A program made the translations under genes and the position numbers. A stretch of 64,000 nucleotides of DNA, taken from Phaeovulum sp. Its GTDB lineage: Bacteria; Pseudomonadota; Alphaproteobacteria; Rhodobacterales; Rhodobacteraceae. The stretch is from the NCBI RefSeq assembly GCF_030684035.1, contig NZ_JAUXPI010000014.1, forward strand, positions 1-64,000. Direction: 5' to 3'. Positions 24,398-34,700 of the stretch are shown piece by piece (position 1 is the stretch's first letter; the number at the start of each line of letters is the position of its first letter). A model generated the notes under the pieces. The model saw only the letters and a program-made list of their open reading frames with translations, ran no database searches and had not been told where the DNA came from.

Positions 24398-26263
24398 ATG
24401 CGCCGACCTTCTTCCTCAGCCACAACCGCGCCCACTGCGGCCCAGAAGGGGCGCAACCTGCGCACCCTGCGCGCGCTTCTGCCGTATCTCTGGCCCGCGG
24501 GTGAAACCTGGGTGAAACGCCGGGTGGTGCTGGCCATGCTGGCGCTCTTGCTCGGCAAGCTGATCTCGGTCACCACGCCCTATGTCTACAAGCGCGCCGT
24601 TGATGCCTTGGCCGGCCCCGCACCTGACGCGGCAGCGATGCTTGGCCTTGGTGCGGTCGGGTTGACAGTCGCCTATGGGCTGGCGCGGCTTGGCACCGTG
24701 GGTTTCAACGAATTGCGCGATGCGGTTTTCGTGCGGGTGGGCCAGCGCGCCTTGCGCAAGCTGGCGCTGGAAACTTTCACCCATATCCACCGCCTCTCGA
24801 TGCGCTACCACATTACCCGCAAGACCGGCGGCCTCAGCCGGATCATCGAGCGCGGCGTGAAGGGCCTCGACTTTCTCCTGCGCTTCATGCTGTTTTCGGT
24901 CGGCCCGCTGATCCTTGAACTGACCATGGTCTCGATCCTGTTCGCGGTGCTGTTCAATGTCTGGTACATGCTGGCGGTGGTGGTCACCATCTGGGTCTAT
25001 GTGACCTACACATTCCGCGTCACCGAATGGCGGGTGCAGATCCGGCGCGACATGAACACCCAGGATACCGACGCCAACCAGAAGGCGATCGACAGCCTGC
25101 TGAACTTTGAAACGGTGAAGTATTTCGGTGCCGAATCCCGCGAGGCGCAGCGCTACGATGGCGCGATGGCGCGTTACGAAGGGCTGGCGGTCAAGACCGG
25201 GCAAAGCCTTTCAATCCTGAACTTCGGGCAATCGTTCATCATCACCGCGGGTCTTATCGTCGTCATGGTGATGGCGGCGCAGGGGGTGCAGGTGGGCACG
25301 CTCACGGTCGGCGATTTTGTCATGGTCAATGCCTACATGATCCAGATCACCATGCCGCTGGGTTTTCTGGGCACGGTTTACCGCGAAATCCGGCAGGCGC
25401 TGGTGGATATGGGCGACATGTTCGACCTGTTGGGCCAGCCTGCCGAAATCATCGACGCGCCGGGCGCGCCCGCGCTGAAGGTGAGCAAGGGCGAAGTGGT
25501 GCTCGATCATGTGAGCTTTGGTTATGAGGCGGATCGCGCGATCCTCCGCGATGTTTCGATTACCGTGCCCGCGGGCCAGACCGTGGCGCTGGTCGGGCCC
25601 TCCGGATCGGGAAAATCGACCGTCGGGCGGCTGCTCTTTCGCTTTTACGACGTGACCGGCGGGGCCTTGCGGATCGACGGGCAGGATGTACGCGAAGTGA
25701 CCCAGCAAAGCCTGCATGACGCGATCGGCGTGGTGCCGCAGGATACGGTCCTGTTCAACGACACGATCTATTACAACATCGCCTATGGCCGCCCCGAGGC
25801 GAGCCAGGCCGAGGTCGAGGCCGCCGCGCGCGCCGCGAAGATCCATGATTTCATCCTGAGCCTGCCCGAAGGCTATGCCTCACAGGTGGGTGAGCGCGGG
25901 CTGAAGCTTTCGGGCGGCGAAAAGCAGCGCGTCGGCATTGCCCGCACTCTGCTGAAGAACCCGCCGATTCTGTTGCTGGACGAGGCGACGAGCGCGCTTG
26001 ACACCCAGACCGAGCGCGACATTCAGGACAGCCTGAAGGCGATGGGCCAGGGGCGCACCGTCATCACCATTGCGCATAGGCTTTCCACCATCGCCGATGC
26101 CGATTGCATCATCGTGCTGGAAGCGGGCCGGGTGGTGGAGCGCGGGCGGCACGAGGAACTGGTCGAGGCAGGCGGGCGCTACGCCTCGATGTGGGCGCGC
26201 CAGTCGAGCGAGGAAGAAGCCGAAAGCCAAGCAGCCCGAGAGAGCGGGCGCGCCGCCGGATGA
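24398..26263 (+). CDS. Atm1/HMT1-type ABC half-transporter
   Basis: 621 residues from ATG 24398. The N-terminal transmembrane domain (~35-330) contains the Atm1 signature stretch TFTHIHRLSMRYHITRKTGG-like and ERGVKGLDFLLRF. The nucleotide-binding domain has Walker A GPSGSGKST, signature LSGGEKQR and Walker B ILLLDEATSALD. Family members export glutathione-bound sulphur or metal compounds and support iron-sulphur cluster or heavy-metal homeostasis. Location next to an Fe-S-sensing Rrf2 gene fits this, though a shared transcript is not shown. The residues past ~605 are Ala/Glu-rich and family-variable. Confidence 0.93.
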   Translation: MRRPSSSATTAPTAAQKGRNLRTLRALLPYLWPAGETWVKRRVVLAMLALLLGKLISVTTPYVYKRAVDALAGPAPDAAAMLGLGAVGLTVAYGLARLGTVGFNELRDAVFVRVGQRALRKLALETFTHIHRLSMRYHITRKTGGLSRIIERGVKGLDFLLRFMLFSVGPLILELTMVSILFAVLFNVWYMLAVVVTIWVYVTYTFRVTEWRVQIRRDMNTQDTDANQKAIDSLLNFETVKYFGAESREAQRYDGAMARYEGLAVKTGQSLSILNFGQSFIITAGLIVVMVMAAQGVQVGTLTVGDFVMVNAYMIQITMPLGFLGTVYREIRQALVDMGDMFDLLGQPAEIIDAPGAPALKVSKGEVVLDHVSFGYEADRAILRDVSITVPAGQTVALVGPSGSGKSTVGRLLFRFYDVTGGALRIDGQDVREVTQQSLHDAIGVVPQDTVLFNDTIYYNIAYGRPEASQAEVEAAARAAKIHDFILSLPEGYASQVGERGLKLSGGEKQRVGIARTLLKNPPILLLDEATSALDTQTERDIQDSLKAMGQGRTVITIAHRLSTIADADCIIVLEAGRVVERGRHEELVEAGGRYASMWARQSSEEEAESQAARESGRAAG

Positions 26264-26363
26264 CACGGCTGCAACGGCTTGGCAACACCCGCGCCTTGCG
26301 TGTAAGACGTGGCGCAAGCGCAACGCGCCCCGATGCGGGGGCGAGACAAGGGGCACCCTCGCC

Positions 26364-26999
26364 GTGAGCGAAACCGACAGCTTCATCGACGAAGTCACCG
26401 AAGAGGTCCGCCGCGACCGCCTGTTTGCACTGATGCGCCGCTATGGCTGGATCGGCATTCTCGGGGTGGTGCTGATCGTGTCGGGTGCCGCCTATGTGGA
26501 GTGGCAAAAGGCCCGTGCTTCAGCGCGCGCCGAGGCCTTTGGCGATGCGGTGCTGGCGGCGATGGAAGCGCCCGACCGTGGCGCTGCATTGGCGGCGATT
26601 TCGGCCGATGGCGCGCAGGTCGCGGTGCTGCGGCTGCTGGTTGCCGCCGAGGCCACGCCGAACGCCGAGACGGTGGCGGGGTTGCAGGCGCTTGCCTCCG
26701 ATACCACGCTGCCTGCCAGTCTGCGCGCGCTGGCGCAGATCAAGGCGGTGCTGATGGCGGGCGCGACAATGACACCCGCGCTGCGCGATGCAACCCTGGC
26801 CGAATTGGCAGCGCCCGGCGCGCCGTTCCGCGGCCTTGCAATGGAACAGCAGGCGTTGGCGCTGCTCGCCGACGGGCAAACCGAGGCCGCAATTGCGCTG
26901 CTGCGGCAGATTCTGCAGGAACCGGAGCTGACGGCGGGCTTGCAACAGCGCGTGACACAGGTGATTGTGGCGCTCGGGGCCGATCCGGTCGCGAACTAG
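26364..26999 (+). CDS. YfgM-like membrane-anchored TPR-type protein
   Basis: 211 residues from GTG 26364, where the protein-like frame begins (VSETDSFIDEVTEEVRRDRL). One transmembrane anchor (WIGILGVVLIVSGAAYVEW) follows a basic cytoplasmic N-terminus, and the rest is Ala-rich helical repeats of the TPR_21/YfgM type. In E. coli YfgM sits in the inner membrane and works with PpiD near the Sec translocon. The order yfgM-bamB-der matches that of E. coli, which strongly supports the assignment. Confidence 0.82.
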   Translation: MSETDSFIDEVTEEVRRDRLFALMRRYGWIGILGVVLIVSGAAYVEWQKARASARAEAFGDAVLAAMEAPDRGAALAAISADGAQVAVLRLLVAAEATPNAETVAGLQALASDTTLPASLRALAQIKAVLMAGATMTPALRDATLAELAAPGAPFRGLAMEQQALALLADGQTEAAIALLRQILQEPELTAGLQQRVTQVIVALGADPVAN

Positions 27000-27041
27000 C
27001 CGGAGCCGCGCCCAGTGCGGCGCGAAGAAGGGGGCAGGGCA

Positions 27042-28367
27042 GTGAAGCTTTCAGTCGGTCTCGGGCTTCTGGGCGTGCTCGCGCTGGTTCAGGGCTGCTC
27101 GCAGCGCGAAATCATTCTGCCGGGCGACCGGGTCGATCCGCGCTCGGTTCTGCAAGGCTCGATCAGCGAATTTGCCACCCCGCAGGGCGGCACCGTGTCG
27201 GTGCCGATCCGTCTGCCCGCGCAGGTTGCCAATGCCGAATGGACCCATCGCGGCGGCTCGCCGAGCCATGCCATCAGCCACCCGGCGCTGGGCGCGGGCA
27301 CCACGCTCGCATGGTCCGCCGCGATTGGCCAGCCTGCCGGGCGCAGGCACCGGATCACCGCCGACCCGGTGGTGGGCGCAGGCCGCATCTTCACCCTCGA
27401 CAGCCGCGCCACCGTTGCCGCCACCTCGACCGCGGGCGGCACGCTCTGGTCGGTTGACCTCACGCCTGCGGGCGACCGCGCCGATGACGCTTCGGGCGGC
27501 GGGCTGGCCTTTGCCGCGGGTCGGGTTTTTGTGACCACCGGCTTTGGCGAGCTGGTGGCGATCGACGCTGCCAGCGGCGCGGTGGCCTGGCGGCAAAAGT
27601 TTGATGCCGGCATCGGTGGAGCACCCACCGTGGTGAACGGTATTGTCTATGTGGTCGCGCGCGATGCCTCGGGCTGGGCGATCCGCGCCGAGGATGGCAA
27701 ACTTGTCTGGCGTCTGCCGGGCACGCCGGCACCTTCGGGCGTTACCGGGGTTTCGGCACCTGCGGTGGCCGGGCAGATTGCGGTGTTCCCCTTCGCCTCG
27801 GGTGAAATGATCGCGGTGCTGCGCCAGCGCGGTTTCCAGCTTTGGCAGGCGACGGTTGCGGGGCAGCGGCTCGGGCGCGGCTATAGCGCGGTAAGCGACC
27901 TTACCGGCGACCCGGTTATTGTCGGCGACCGCATCTATGCAGGTTCCTCGGCAGGCCGGGCGGTGGCGGTGACCGCCGCCAAGGGTGAGCGGATCTGGAC
28001 CGCCAACGAAGGTGCTACAGGGCCGATGCAGGTGGTCGGCGGGGCGGTGTTCCTGATCTCCGACGAGGCGCAACTGGTGCGGCTTGATGCGGGCACCGGG
28101 CGCGCGGTCTGGGCCGTGGACATGCCCTATTTCCTCAAGGACAAGCCCCGGCAGCAGCAGGAGATTCACGCCCATTTCGGCCCCGTGCTGGCGGGCGGGC
28201 GGCTGTTTGTTGCCTCTTCCGACGGGCTGATGCGGGTGTTCGACCCGGCCTCGGGTGCCTTGGTGGGCAGCGCCGCAATTCCCGGCGGCGCGGCAACAGC
28301 GCCGGTGGTGGCGGGTGGCACGCTTTATGTGGTGAGCGCGAGCGGGCAGCTTCACGCTTTCCGTTGA
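27042..28367 (+). CDS. bamB: Outer membrane assembly lipoprotein BamB-like (PQQ-type beta-propeller)
   Basis: 441 residues from GTG 27042 (ribosome site GGGCAGGG). The signal peptide ends in a lipobox, LVQGC, so it is a lipoprotein. The body shows repeated beta-propeller blades (GRIFTLDSRATVAATST, GRVFVTTGFGELVAIDAASG, VWAVDM, GTLYVVSASGQLHAF). BamB is a Bam-complex subunit that assists outer membrane protein insertion. It lies between yfgM-like and der, as in E. coli. It is longer than E. coli BamB (392 residues), mostly from an extended N-terminal segment before blade 1. Confidence 0.88.
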   Translation: MKLSVGLGLLGVLALVQGCSQREIILPGDRVDPRSVLQGSISEFATPQGGTVSVPIRLPAQVANAEWTHRGGSPSHAISHPALGAGTTLAWSAAIGQPAGRRHRITADPVVGAGRIFTLDSRATVAATSTAGGTLWSVDLTPAGDRADDASGGGLAFAAGRVFVTTGFGELVAIDAASGAVAWRQKFDAGIGGAPTVVNGIVYVVARDASGWAIRAEDGKLVWRLPGTPAPSGVTGVSAPAVAGQIAVFPFASGEMIAVLRQRGFQLWQATVAGQRLGRGYSAVSDLTGDPVIVGDRIYAGSSAGRAVAVTAAKGERIWTANEGATGPMQVVGGAVFLISDEAQLVRLDAGTGRAVWAVDMPYFLKDKPRQQQEIHAHFGPVLAGGRLFVASSDGLMRVFDPASGALVGSAAIPGGAATAPVVAGGTLYVVSASGQLHAFR

Positions 28368-28415
28368 CCCGAAAGCGGTGTAAGCGGGCTGCTTGATCCG
28401 CCCAAGGAGGGCAGC

Positions 28416-29873
28416 ATGAGCTTTACCATGGCCATCGTCGGCCGCCCCAATGTTGGCAAATCGACACTGTTCAACCGCCTCGTCGGCAAGCGCCTCGCGC
28501 TGGTCGATGACCAGCCCGGCGTCACCCGCGACCTGCGCGAAGGGGCGGCGAGGCTGGGCGATCTGCGCTTTGTGGTGATCGATTCGGCGGGGCTGGAACT
28601 GGCCGACGACGACAGCCTGCAAGGCCGCATGCGCCGCCTGACCGAACGCGCCGTGGCCGAGGCCGACATCTGCCTGTTCGTGATTGACGCGCGTCAGGGC
28701 GTGACCCCCGCCGACGAGATTTTTGCCGATATCCTGCGCAAGAAGAATGCCCATGTCATCGTCGCCGCCAACAAGGCCGAGGGCAACGCGGGCGAGATTG
28801 GCGCAATGGAAGCCTGGAGCCTTGGCCTTGGCGAGCCCTTGCGCATTTCCGCCGAACATGGCGAGGGCATGGACGACCTTTACCGGGTGCTGGTGCCGCT
28901 GGCAGACGCCTTTGATGCCGAGGTGGCGACCACCGAGCCCGAGGTCAACGTTGATGTCGTCGAAGGAGAAGACGATACCTATCAGCCACCGTCAAAATCA
29001 AAGCCGCTGCAACTTGCGGTGATCGGTCGCCCGAATGCGGGCAAATCGACGCTGATCAACAAGATCCTCGGGCAAGAGCGCCTGCTGACCGGCCCCGAGG
29101 CGGGCATTACCCGCGACGCGGTTTCGGTGCAGACCGAATTCATGGGTACGCCGATGCGGATTTTCGACACCGCAGGCATGCGCAAGAAGGCGCGGATTTC
29201 CGACAAGCTGGAAAAGATGTCGGTCTCCGACGGCCTGCGCGCGGTGCGGTTTGCCGAAGTGGTGGTGGTGCTGCTCGACGTCGAAGTGCCGTTCGAGGCG
29301 CAAGATCTGCGGATTGCCGATTATGCCGAATCCGAGGGCCGGGCGGTGGTTATTGCCGCCAACAAATGGGACCTTGAAGACGACAAGCCGCACAAGCTCA
29401 ACGAATTGCGCGAGGCGTTCGAGCGGCTTTTGCCGCAACTTCGCGGTGCGCCGCTGGTGACAGTCTCGGCCAAGACCGGCAAGGGGCTTGATCGGTTGCA
29501 TGCGGCGGTGCTGAAGGCGCATCAGGTCTGGAACAAGCGCATCACCACCGCGCGGCTGAACCAATGGCTGGGTGCGATGACCGTTGCACACCCGCCACCG
29601 GCCCCGGGTGGCCGTCGGATCAAGCTGCGCTACATGACGCAGGTGAAAACCCGGCCGCCGGGTTTTGTGGTCATGGCAAGCCATGCCGACAAACTGGCCG
29701 AAAGCTATTCGCGGTATCTTGTCAATGGCTTGCGCGAAAGCTTCGAGATGCCGGGCACGCCCATTCGGCTGACTTTCCGCGATCAGGGTGGCGATAATCC
29801 GTTCAAGGATCGCAAGAAATCCATCCCGTCACGACTGCGCAAGCATGTCGTGGGCCGTGACAAGCCGTTCTGA
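28416..29873 (+). CDS. der: GTPase Der (EngA), 50S ribosome assembly
   Basis: 485 residues with two tandem G domains, the hallmark of Der. G domain 1 has GRPNVGKST (near residue 10), and domain 2 has GRPNAGKST (near 210) after an acidic linker. NKAE and NKWD are the corresponding NKxD boxes. A KH-like C-terminal domain follows ([18 protein letters not shown]). It acts in 50S subunit maturation. An AAGGAGGG ribosome site precedes the ATG. It is the last gene of the yfgM-bamB-der block and is convergent with the hydrolase gene, with 8 bases between them. Confidence 0.98.
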   Translation: MSFTMAIVGRPNVGKSTLFNRLVGKRLALVDDQPGVTRDLREGAARLGDLRFVVIDSAGLELADDDSLQGRMRRLTERAVAEADICLFVIDARQGVTPADEIFADILRKKNAHVIVAANKAEGNAGEIGAMEAWSLGLGEPLRISAEHGEGMDDLYRVLVPLADAFDAEVATTEPEVNVDVVEGEDDTYQPPSKSKPLQLAVIGRPNAGKSTLINKILGQERLLTGPEAGITRDAVSVQTEFMGTPMRIFDTAGMRKKARISDKLEKMSVSDGLRAVRFAEVVVVLLDVEVPFEAQDLRIADYAESEGRAVVIAANKWDLEDDKPHKLNELREAFERLLPQLRGAPLVTVSAKTGKGLDRLHAAVLKAHQVWNKRITTARLNQWLGAMTVAHPPPAPGGRRIKLRYMTQVKTRPPGFVVMASHADKLAESYSRYLVNGLRESFEMPGTPIRLTFRDQGGDNPFKDRKKSIPSRLRKHVVGRDKPF

Positions 29874-29881
29874 AACCGCGC

Positions 29882-30820
29882 CTATCGGCTTGCGTCAAAA
29901 AGCTCCGCCGCCGCGTTGAAAAAGGCGGCGCGCCGGGGGGCGGTTTCCATCATCACCTCGTGCTCGCCGCCGGCAATCTCCAGAAGCGTTGCGCCCGGCC
30001 AGCGCGCGATGCGGGCACGAATCGCGGCGGCGTCGACGATACGCTCATGGCTGCCGAGCGAGGCGAGCGCGGGTAGCGCGGGCGCGGGCCGAGCCACCAG
30101 CGCGCGGCATTCGGCAAGCGCCAGTTTCAGCCAAAGCATGGTCGGCCCGGCAAGCGCCAATGCCGGAACCTCGGCAAGGTGCTGCTGCTGAAAGGCATAC
30201 ATTTCCGCTTCGCCGGTCAGCATGTTGTCGGCGAAAGGGGCATCCTGCACATAGGGCACCGGGCCGTTTTCGGGCGCATAGGCCGCGCTGCGGCCAAGCG
30301 CACAGGCAAGCGTGGTCACCACCCGCGCCACCGGGCGTTTCCACGCGGGAATAGCAATGCCCCACATCGGCGCGGAAAACGCGACAGAGGCCACCGGCAA
30401 GCCATTCAGAATCGCGCGAAGCCCGATCGCGCCGCCCATCGAATGCGCCAGAAGGTGCCAGGGTCGGGGCAGGGCCTGCGCCTCGGCAAGGTCAAGAAGC
30501 GCTGTGACATCTTTTTGATAATCCGCGAAATCAAGCACATGGCCGGGCAGCGGGTCGGCCAGCATCCGCTTGGCCAGGCCTTGCCCGCGCCAGTCGATGG
30601 TCAGCGTCGCATAGCCCCGCGCCGCAAGTTCCGCCGCCGCGGGCCCATACTTTTCAATGTATTCGGTACGGCCGGGGAACAACAGCACGGTGCCGCGTTC
30701 GCCCTCCCCCGCCCGCCATAGACCCGCGCGCAGCCGCAGCCCGTCAGCGGCGCGCAGCCAGAATGCCTGCCCGCCCGCGGGGCCGCGCGCGAGCCTGGCG
30801 TGCAGCGGGGCGGCCTCCAT
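29882..30820 (-). CDS. Alpha/beta hydrolase, lysophospholipase-like (PldB type)
   Basis: 312 residues from ATG 30820. Nucleophile elbow AHSMGG (Ser near residue 130), oxyanion region LFPGRTEYIEKY, an acid/His end with LGSHERIVDAAAIRARI and GGEHEVMME, matching COG2267 monoglyceride lipase/lysophospholipases. The start overlaps the stop of the SCP2 gene in TGATG, which indicates translational coupling. With SCP2 as neighbour, a lipid substrate is likely but not shown. No signal peptide, so it is cytoplasmic or membrane-associated. Confidence 0.87.
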   Translation of the reverse strand: MEAAPLHARLARGPAGGQAFWLRAADGLRLRAGLWRAGEGERGTVLLFPGRTEYIEKYGPAAAELAARGYATLTIDWRGQGLAKRMLADPLPGHVLDFADYQKDVTALLDLAEAQALPRPWHLLAHSMGGAIGLRAILNGLPVASVAFSAPMWGIAIPAWKRPVARVVTTLACALGRSAAYAPENGPVPYVQDAPFADNMLTGEAEMYAFQQQHLAEVPALALAGPTMLWLKLALAECRALVARPAPALPALASLGSHERIVDAAAIRARIARWPGATLLEIAGGEHEVMMETAPRRAAFFNAAAELFDASR

Positions 30821-31107
30821 CAAGCCAGCGCCGAGGCAAGCTGCATCGCCATGCCCATCGAGCCGTCAACCTTCAGCTTGCCGGTCATGAAAGCCATGGT
30901 CGGGTTCACGTCGCCGCTCAGGATGCCTTCGAAGGTTTCGGCGCTTGCGGTCAGCGTCACTTCAGCTTCGTCATCGCCAGCGCGCACGCCGGATGCATCG
31001 GCGATGATCGCGCCTTCGCCCTCGATGACGAACTTTGCCACGCCGTCAAAACCCTTGCCCAATTTGGCACCCAGCATCTTCAGGGCCCCTTCGATGACGT
31101 CGCTCAT
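30820..31107 (-). CDS. SCP2 sterol-carrier-type lipid-binding protein
   Basis: 95 residues starting MSDVIEGALKMLGAKLG. The SCP2 fold motif SGDVNPTMAFMTGKLKVDG near the C-terminus is diagnostic. Proteins of this type bind acyl lipids or fatty acyl-CoA in a hydrophobic tunnel. It is upstream of and coupled to a hydrolase gene (TGA overlaps ATG), suggesting the pair handles one lipid class. It is divergent from the TPR gene, with 63 bases between the starts. Confidence 0.9.
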   Translation of the reverse strand: MSDVIEGALKMLGAKLGKGFDGVAKFVIEGEGAIIADASGVRAGDDEAEVTLTASAETFEGILSGDVNPTMAFMTGKLKVDGSMGMAMQLASALA

Positions 31108-31170
31108 TGCATCCTCCAAATGTGATCGCGTGACACTCGCTTTTCGGCGCGAATGCGGTAGGTTTCCCTT

Positions 31171-31761
31171 ATGCGCGGAATGGTGGCAAAGCTCAAACAT
31201 ATCGTTGCGGCAGGTCTCGCGGTGCTGGCGCTGGCGCTGCCGCTTGCCGCGCAAGACCCTGCCGCGCAGCTTTCGGGCGGGCGCGCGGCGCAGCTCGATG
31301 CGCTTTTCGCCGAGCTGACAGACCCCGAGAATCGCACCTGGCGGCGCTCCGAGGCGGATATTCGCAGGCTCTGGTCGCAGTCTGGATCGGCGGCGATGGA
31401 CCTGCTTTACAAGCGTGGCGAGGCGGCACTTGATGCCGATGATCCGGCGCTTGCGGTCGAGCATCTGACCGCGCTTACCGACCATGCGCCGGACTTTGCC
31501 GAGGGCTGGCACCTGCGCGCCGTGGCCTATTACAAGACCGGCGAGATCGGCCCGGCGCTTGCCGATCTCGCGCGGGCGCTGGCGCTGGAGCCGCGACACT
31601 GGACCGCGCTTTCAGGTCTTGGCACGATCCTTGAAAATGTCGGCATGAACGAAAGCGCGCTTGCCGCCTTTCGCGCCTCGCTGGCCTTGCATCCGCATCA
31701 GGATGACGTCAAAGACGAGATCGCGCGGCTGACGCGCGAAGTGACGGGCGTCAGCCTGTAG
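31171..31761 (+). CDS. Exported TPR protein
   Basis: 196 residues with a signal peptide (LKHIVAAGLAVLALALPLAAQ). After a ~50-residue helical segment (RAAQLDALFAELTDPENRTW), three TPR-like repeats are seen (ADDPALAVEHLTALTDHAP; AEGWHLRAVAYYKTGEIGPA; ALSGLGTILENVGMNESALA). I predict a periplasmic protein-protein interaction module. ATG 31171 is used; ATG 31180 would also keep the signal peptide. It ends 16 bases before the helicase gene. Confidence 0.85.
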   Translation: MRGMVAKLKHIVAAGLAVLALALPLAAQDPAAQLSGGRAAQLDALFAELTDPENRTWRRSEADIRRLWSQSGSAAMDLLYKRGEAALDADDPALAVEHLTALTDHAPDFAEGWHLRAVAYYKTGEIGPALADLARALALEPRHWTALSGLGTILENVGMNESALAAFRASLALHPHQDDVKDEIARLTREVTGVSL

Positions 31762-31777
31762 GCCAGGGAAAACGGCT

Positions 31778-34700
31778 ATGGCTGCGGCGCGGATCACGGC
31801 GGTTCTGGGACCGACGAATACCGGCAAGACGCATTACGCGATCGACCGGATGCTGGCGCATCGCACCGGCGTCATCGGGTTGCCGCTCAGGCTGCTCGCG
31901 CGCGAGGTCTATGACCGGATCGTGAAGGCGCGCGGGCCATCGGTGGTGGCGCTCATTACCGGTGAAGAGCGCATCGTGCCCGAGCGGGTGGCTTATTGGG
32001 TCTGCACCGTCGAGGCGATGCCGACCGAGATTGGTGCCGATTTCGTCGCGGTGGACGAGATCCAGCTTTGCGGCGACCCAGACCGGGGCCATATCTTCAC
32101 CGACCGGTTGCTCAATGCCCGGGGGCTGCTCGAAACCATGTTCCTCGGCTCCGATGTGATGCGCGGCGCAATCGCGGCGCTGGTTCCGGGTGTGCAGTTT
32201 TCCCGCCGCGAAAGGTTTTCGACACTGACCTGGGCGGGGTCGAAAAAGACCTCCCGGATGCCGCCGCGAAGCGCCATCGTCGGGTTTTCGGTTGAAAACG
32301 TTTATGCCGTGGCGGAACTGGTGCGCCGACAGAAGGGCGGCTGCGCGGTGGTCATGGGCGCGCTGAGCCCCCGCACGCGCAACGCGCAGGTGGCGATGTA
32401 CCAGAATGGCGAGGTTGACTACCTCGTCGCCACCGATGCAATCGGCATGGGGCTGAACCTTGATATCGGCCACGTGGCGTTTTCCGCCACGTCAAAATTC
32501 GACGGCCGCCGCATGCGGCATTTGTTCCCGCATGAAATTGGCCAGATCGCCGGTCGCGCCGGGCGGCACACGCAGGCGGGCACCTTTGGCGTGACCGGCG
32601 AGGCGCGGCCCTTTGACGAGGGGCTGGTTGCGGCGGTGGAGAATCACCGCTTTGCACCGATCCAGCGCCTGCAATGGCGCAATCCGGCGCTTGAATTTGG
32701 CTCGATCGCGCGGCTGATCGGCTCGCTCGAGGTCGCGCCCAGCAACGAGTGGCTTCAGCGCGGGCGCGAGGCTGACGATGTTATTGCTTTGAAAACGTTG
32801 ATTGAAGTGCCAGAAGTGCGCAGCCGCCTCGTGCACCCCAGCGACCTGCGCCTGCTTTGGGATGTCTGCCGCATTCCCGATTTCCGCTCGGTCTCGGGCA
32901 CCGAACATGCCATGCTTCTGGCGCGCATCCACGGTTTCTTGCAAGACCCCGGTCATGTGCCTTCGGACTGGCTTGCCGGGCAGATTGCGCGGATCGACAA
33001 GACCGAGGGCGATATTGACGCGCTGTCCAAACGCCTCGCCTTCATCCGCACCTGGACTTATGTAGCGCAGCGCAGGGGTTGGGTGCATGATGAAAGCCAT
33101 TGGCGGGGCGAGACGCGCGCTGTAGAAGACCGGTTGTCGGATGCGCTTCACACCGCGCTGACGCAACGCTTTGTGGACCGGCGCACATCGGTTTTGCTGC
33201 GCCGGCTCAATCAAAAGGAGACCCTCGTGGCCGAGGTGAATGAAAAGGGCGACGTCAGCGTGGAAGGCGAGTTCGCCGGGCGACTGGAGGGTTTCCGTTT
33301 CCGCCAGGACGCAACATCGTCAAGCGACGAAGCGCGGATGCTGGCGCGCGCGGCCTATGAATCGCTGCGACCCGAGTTCCACCTGCGCGCTGATCGTTTT
33401 TACAACGCCCCCGACACCGAGATGGATTTCACCGAACAGGGCGGCCTGATGTGGGGCGCGCTTGCGGTGGGCAAGCTTGTCAAGGGTGCCGATGTACTGC
33501 GCCCGGTCGTCGAGGCCTTTGTCGATGAGGAAGCGGGCGAAGAGGTGGCGGAAAAGGTGCGCCGCCGCCTGCAGCATTTCATCGACCGCAAGGTGGCAAC
33601 CCTGTTCGAGCCGCTGCTGGCGATGGGCCGCGACGAGGCGCTTGCCGGGCTGGCGCGCGGTTTTGCCTTCCGCCTTTCCGAGGCGCTCGGGGTCTTGCCG
33701 CGCGAAGGCGTCGCGGCCGTGGTCAAGGAGCTTGACCAGGAGGCCCGCGGCGCGTTGCGCAAGCATGGCGTGCGGTTTGGCCAGTACACGATCTTTCAGC
33801 AAGCGCTGCTCAAGCCCGCCGTGACGCGGCTTCGGCTGGTGCTCGCGTCGCTCTGGGCCGGGCTCGAGACCTTTCCCGAAAGCCCGCCGCCGGGTCTGGT
33901 GACAATCCCGTTCCTGCCCGAACTGCCGCGGAGCGACTATACGCTGGCGGGCTACCACCCGGCTGGCGCAAGGGCGATCCGGATCGACATGCTGGAACGG
34001 CTGGCCGATATTCTGCGCGGGCAAGACAGCAAGGCAGGGTTCGAGGCGGCAGCCGAGATGCTCTCGATCACCGGCATGACGCTGGAACAGTTTGCGCATC
34101 TGATGGAAGGTCTGGGCTATCACGCCGAAAAGGGCGAGCGGGTCAAGACCAAGCCTGCCGCACCGGCGGTGGTGCTGCCCGAACCCGACCCCTCGGGCAA
34201 CCCGATCCCCGAGGAGGTTTCGCTTCTGGCAGTGGCCGAAGCCGCGCCTGCCGATAGCGAGGCCGAGGCGAGCGCCGAGCCTGCCGCGCCCGAAATGGAG
34301 GTGTTCTACACCTTTGCCTGGGCCCCACGCCCGCGCCATCAGCGCCCCGAGCACCAGCCCCCCCGCGACGGCGGCCAGCCACGCGGCGAAGCCCGTGGCC
34401 GTAGCAATCGCCCGCAGGGCGCGCGCGCGCCCACCCTGCCGGGTGCAGAAGGCCAACCCGGAGCAGCGGCCCCAGCCCCCCCCCCCGCCGAGGGCGCCGC
34501 AGATGCCCGCCCGCCGCGATCACGGCGGCCGGAAGGTCAGCGCCGCAACCAGGGCGGGGCTCCGGGCGAAGCCGAGGCGGCACAAACCGGCAGACCGCCG
34601 CGCGAGCGCCCGCAAGGCGGCAAGCCGTCAGGCGATGGTCCGCGCGAACGCCGACCCGAGGGCGAGGCCCGCAACGAGCGCAAACCAGCGGGCGGGTCGC

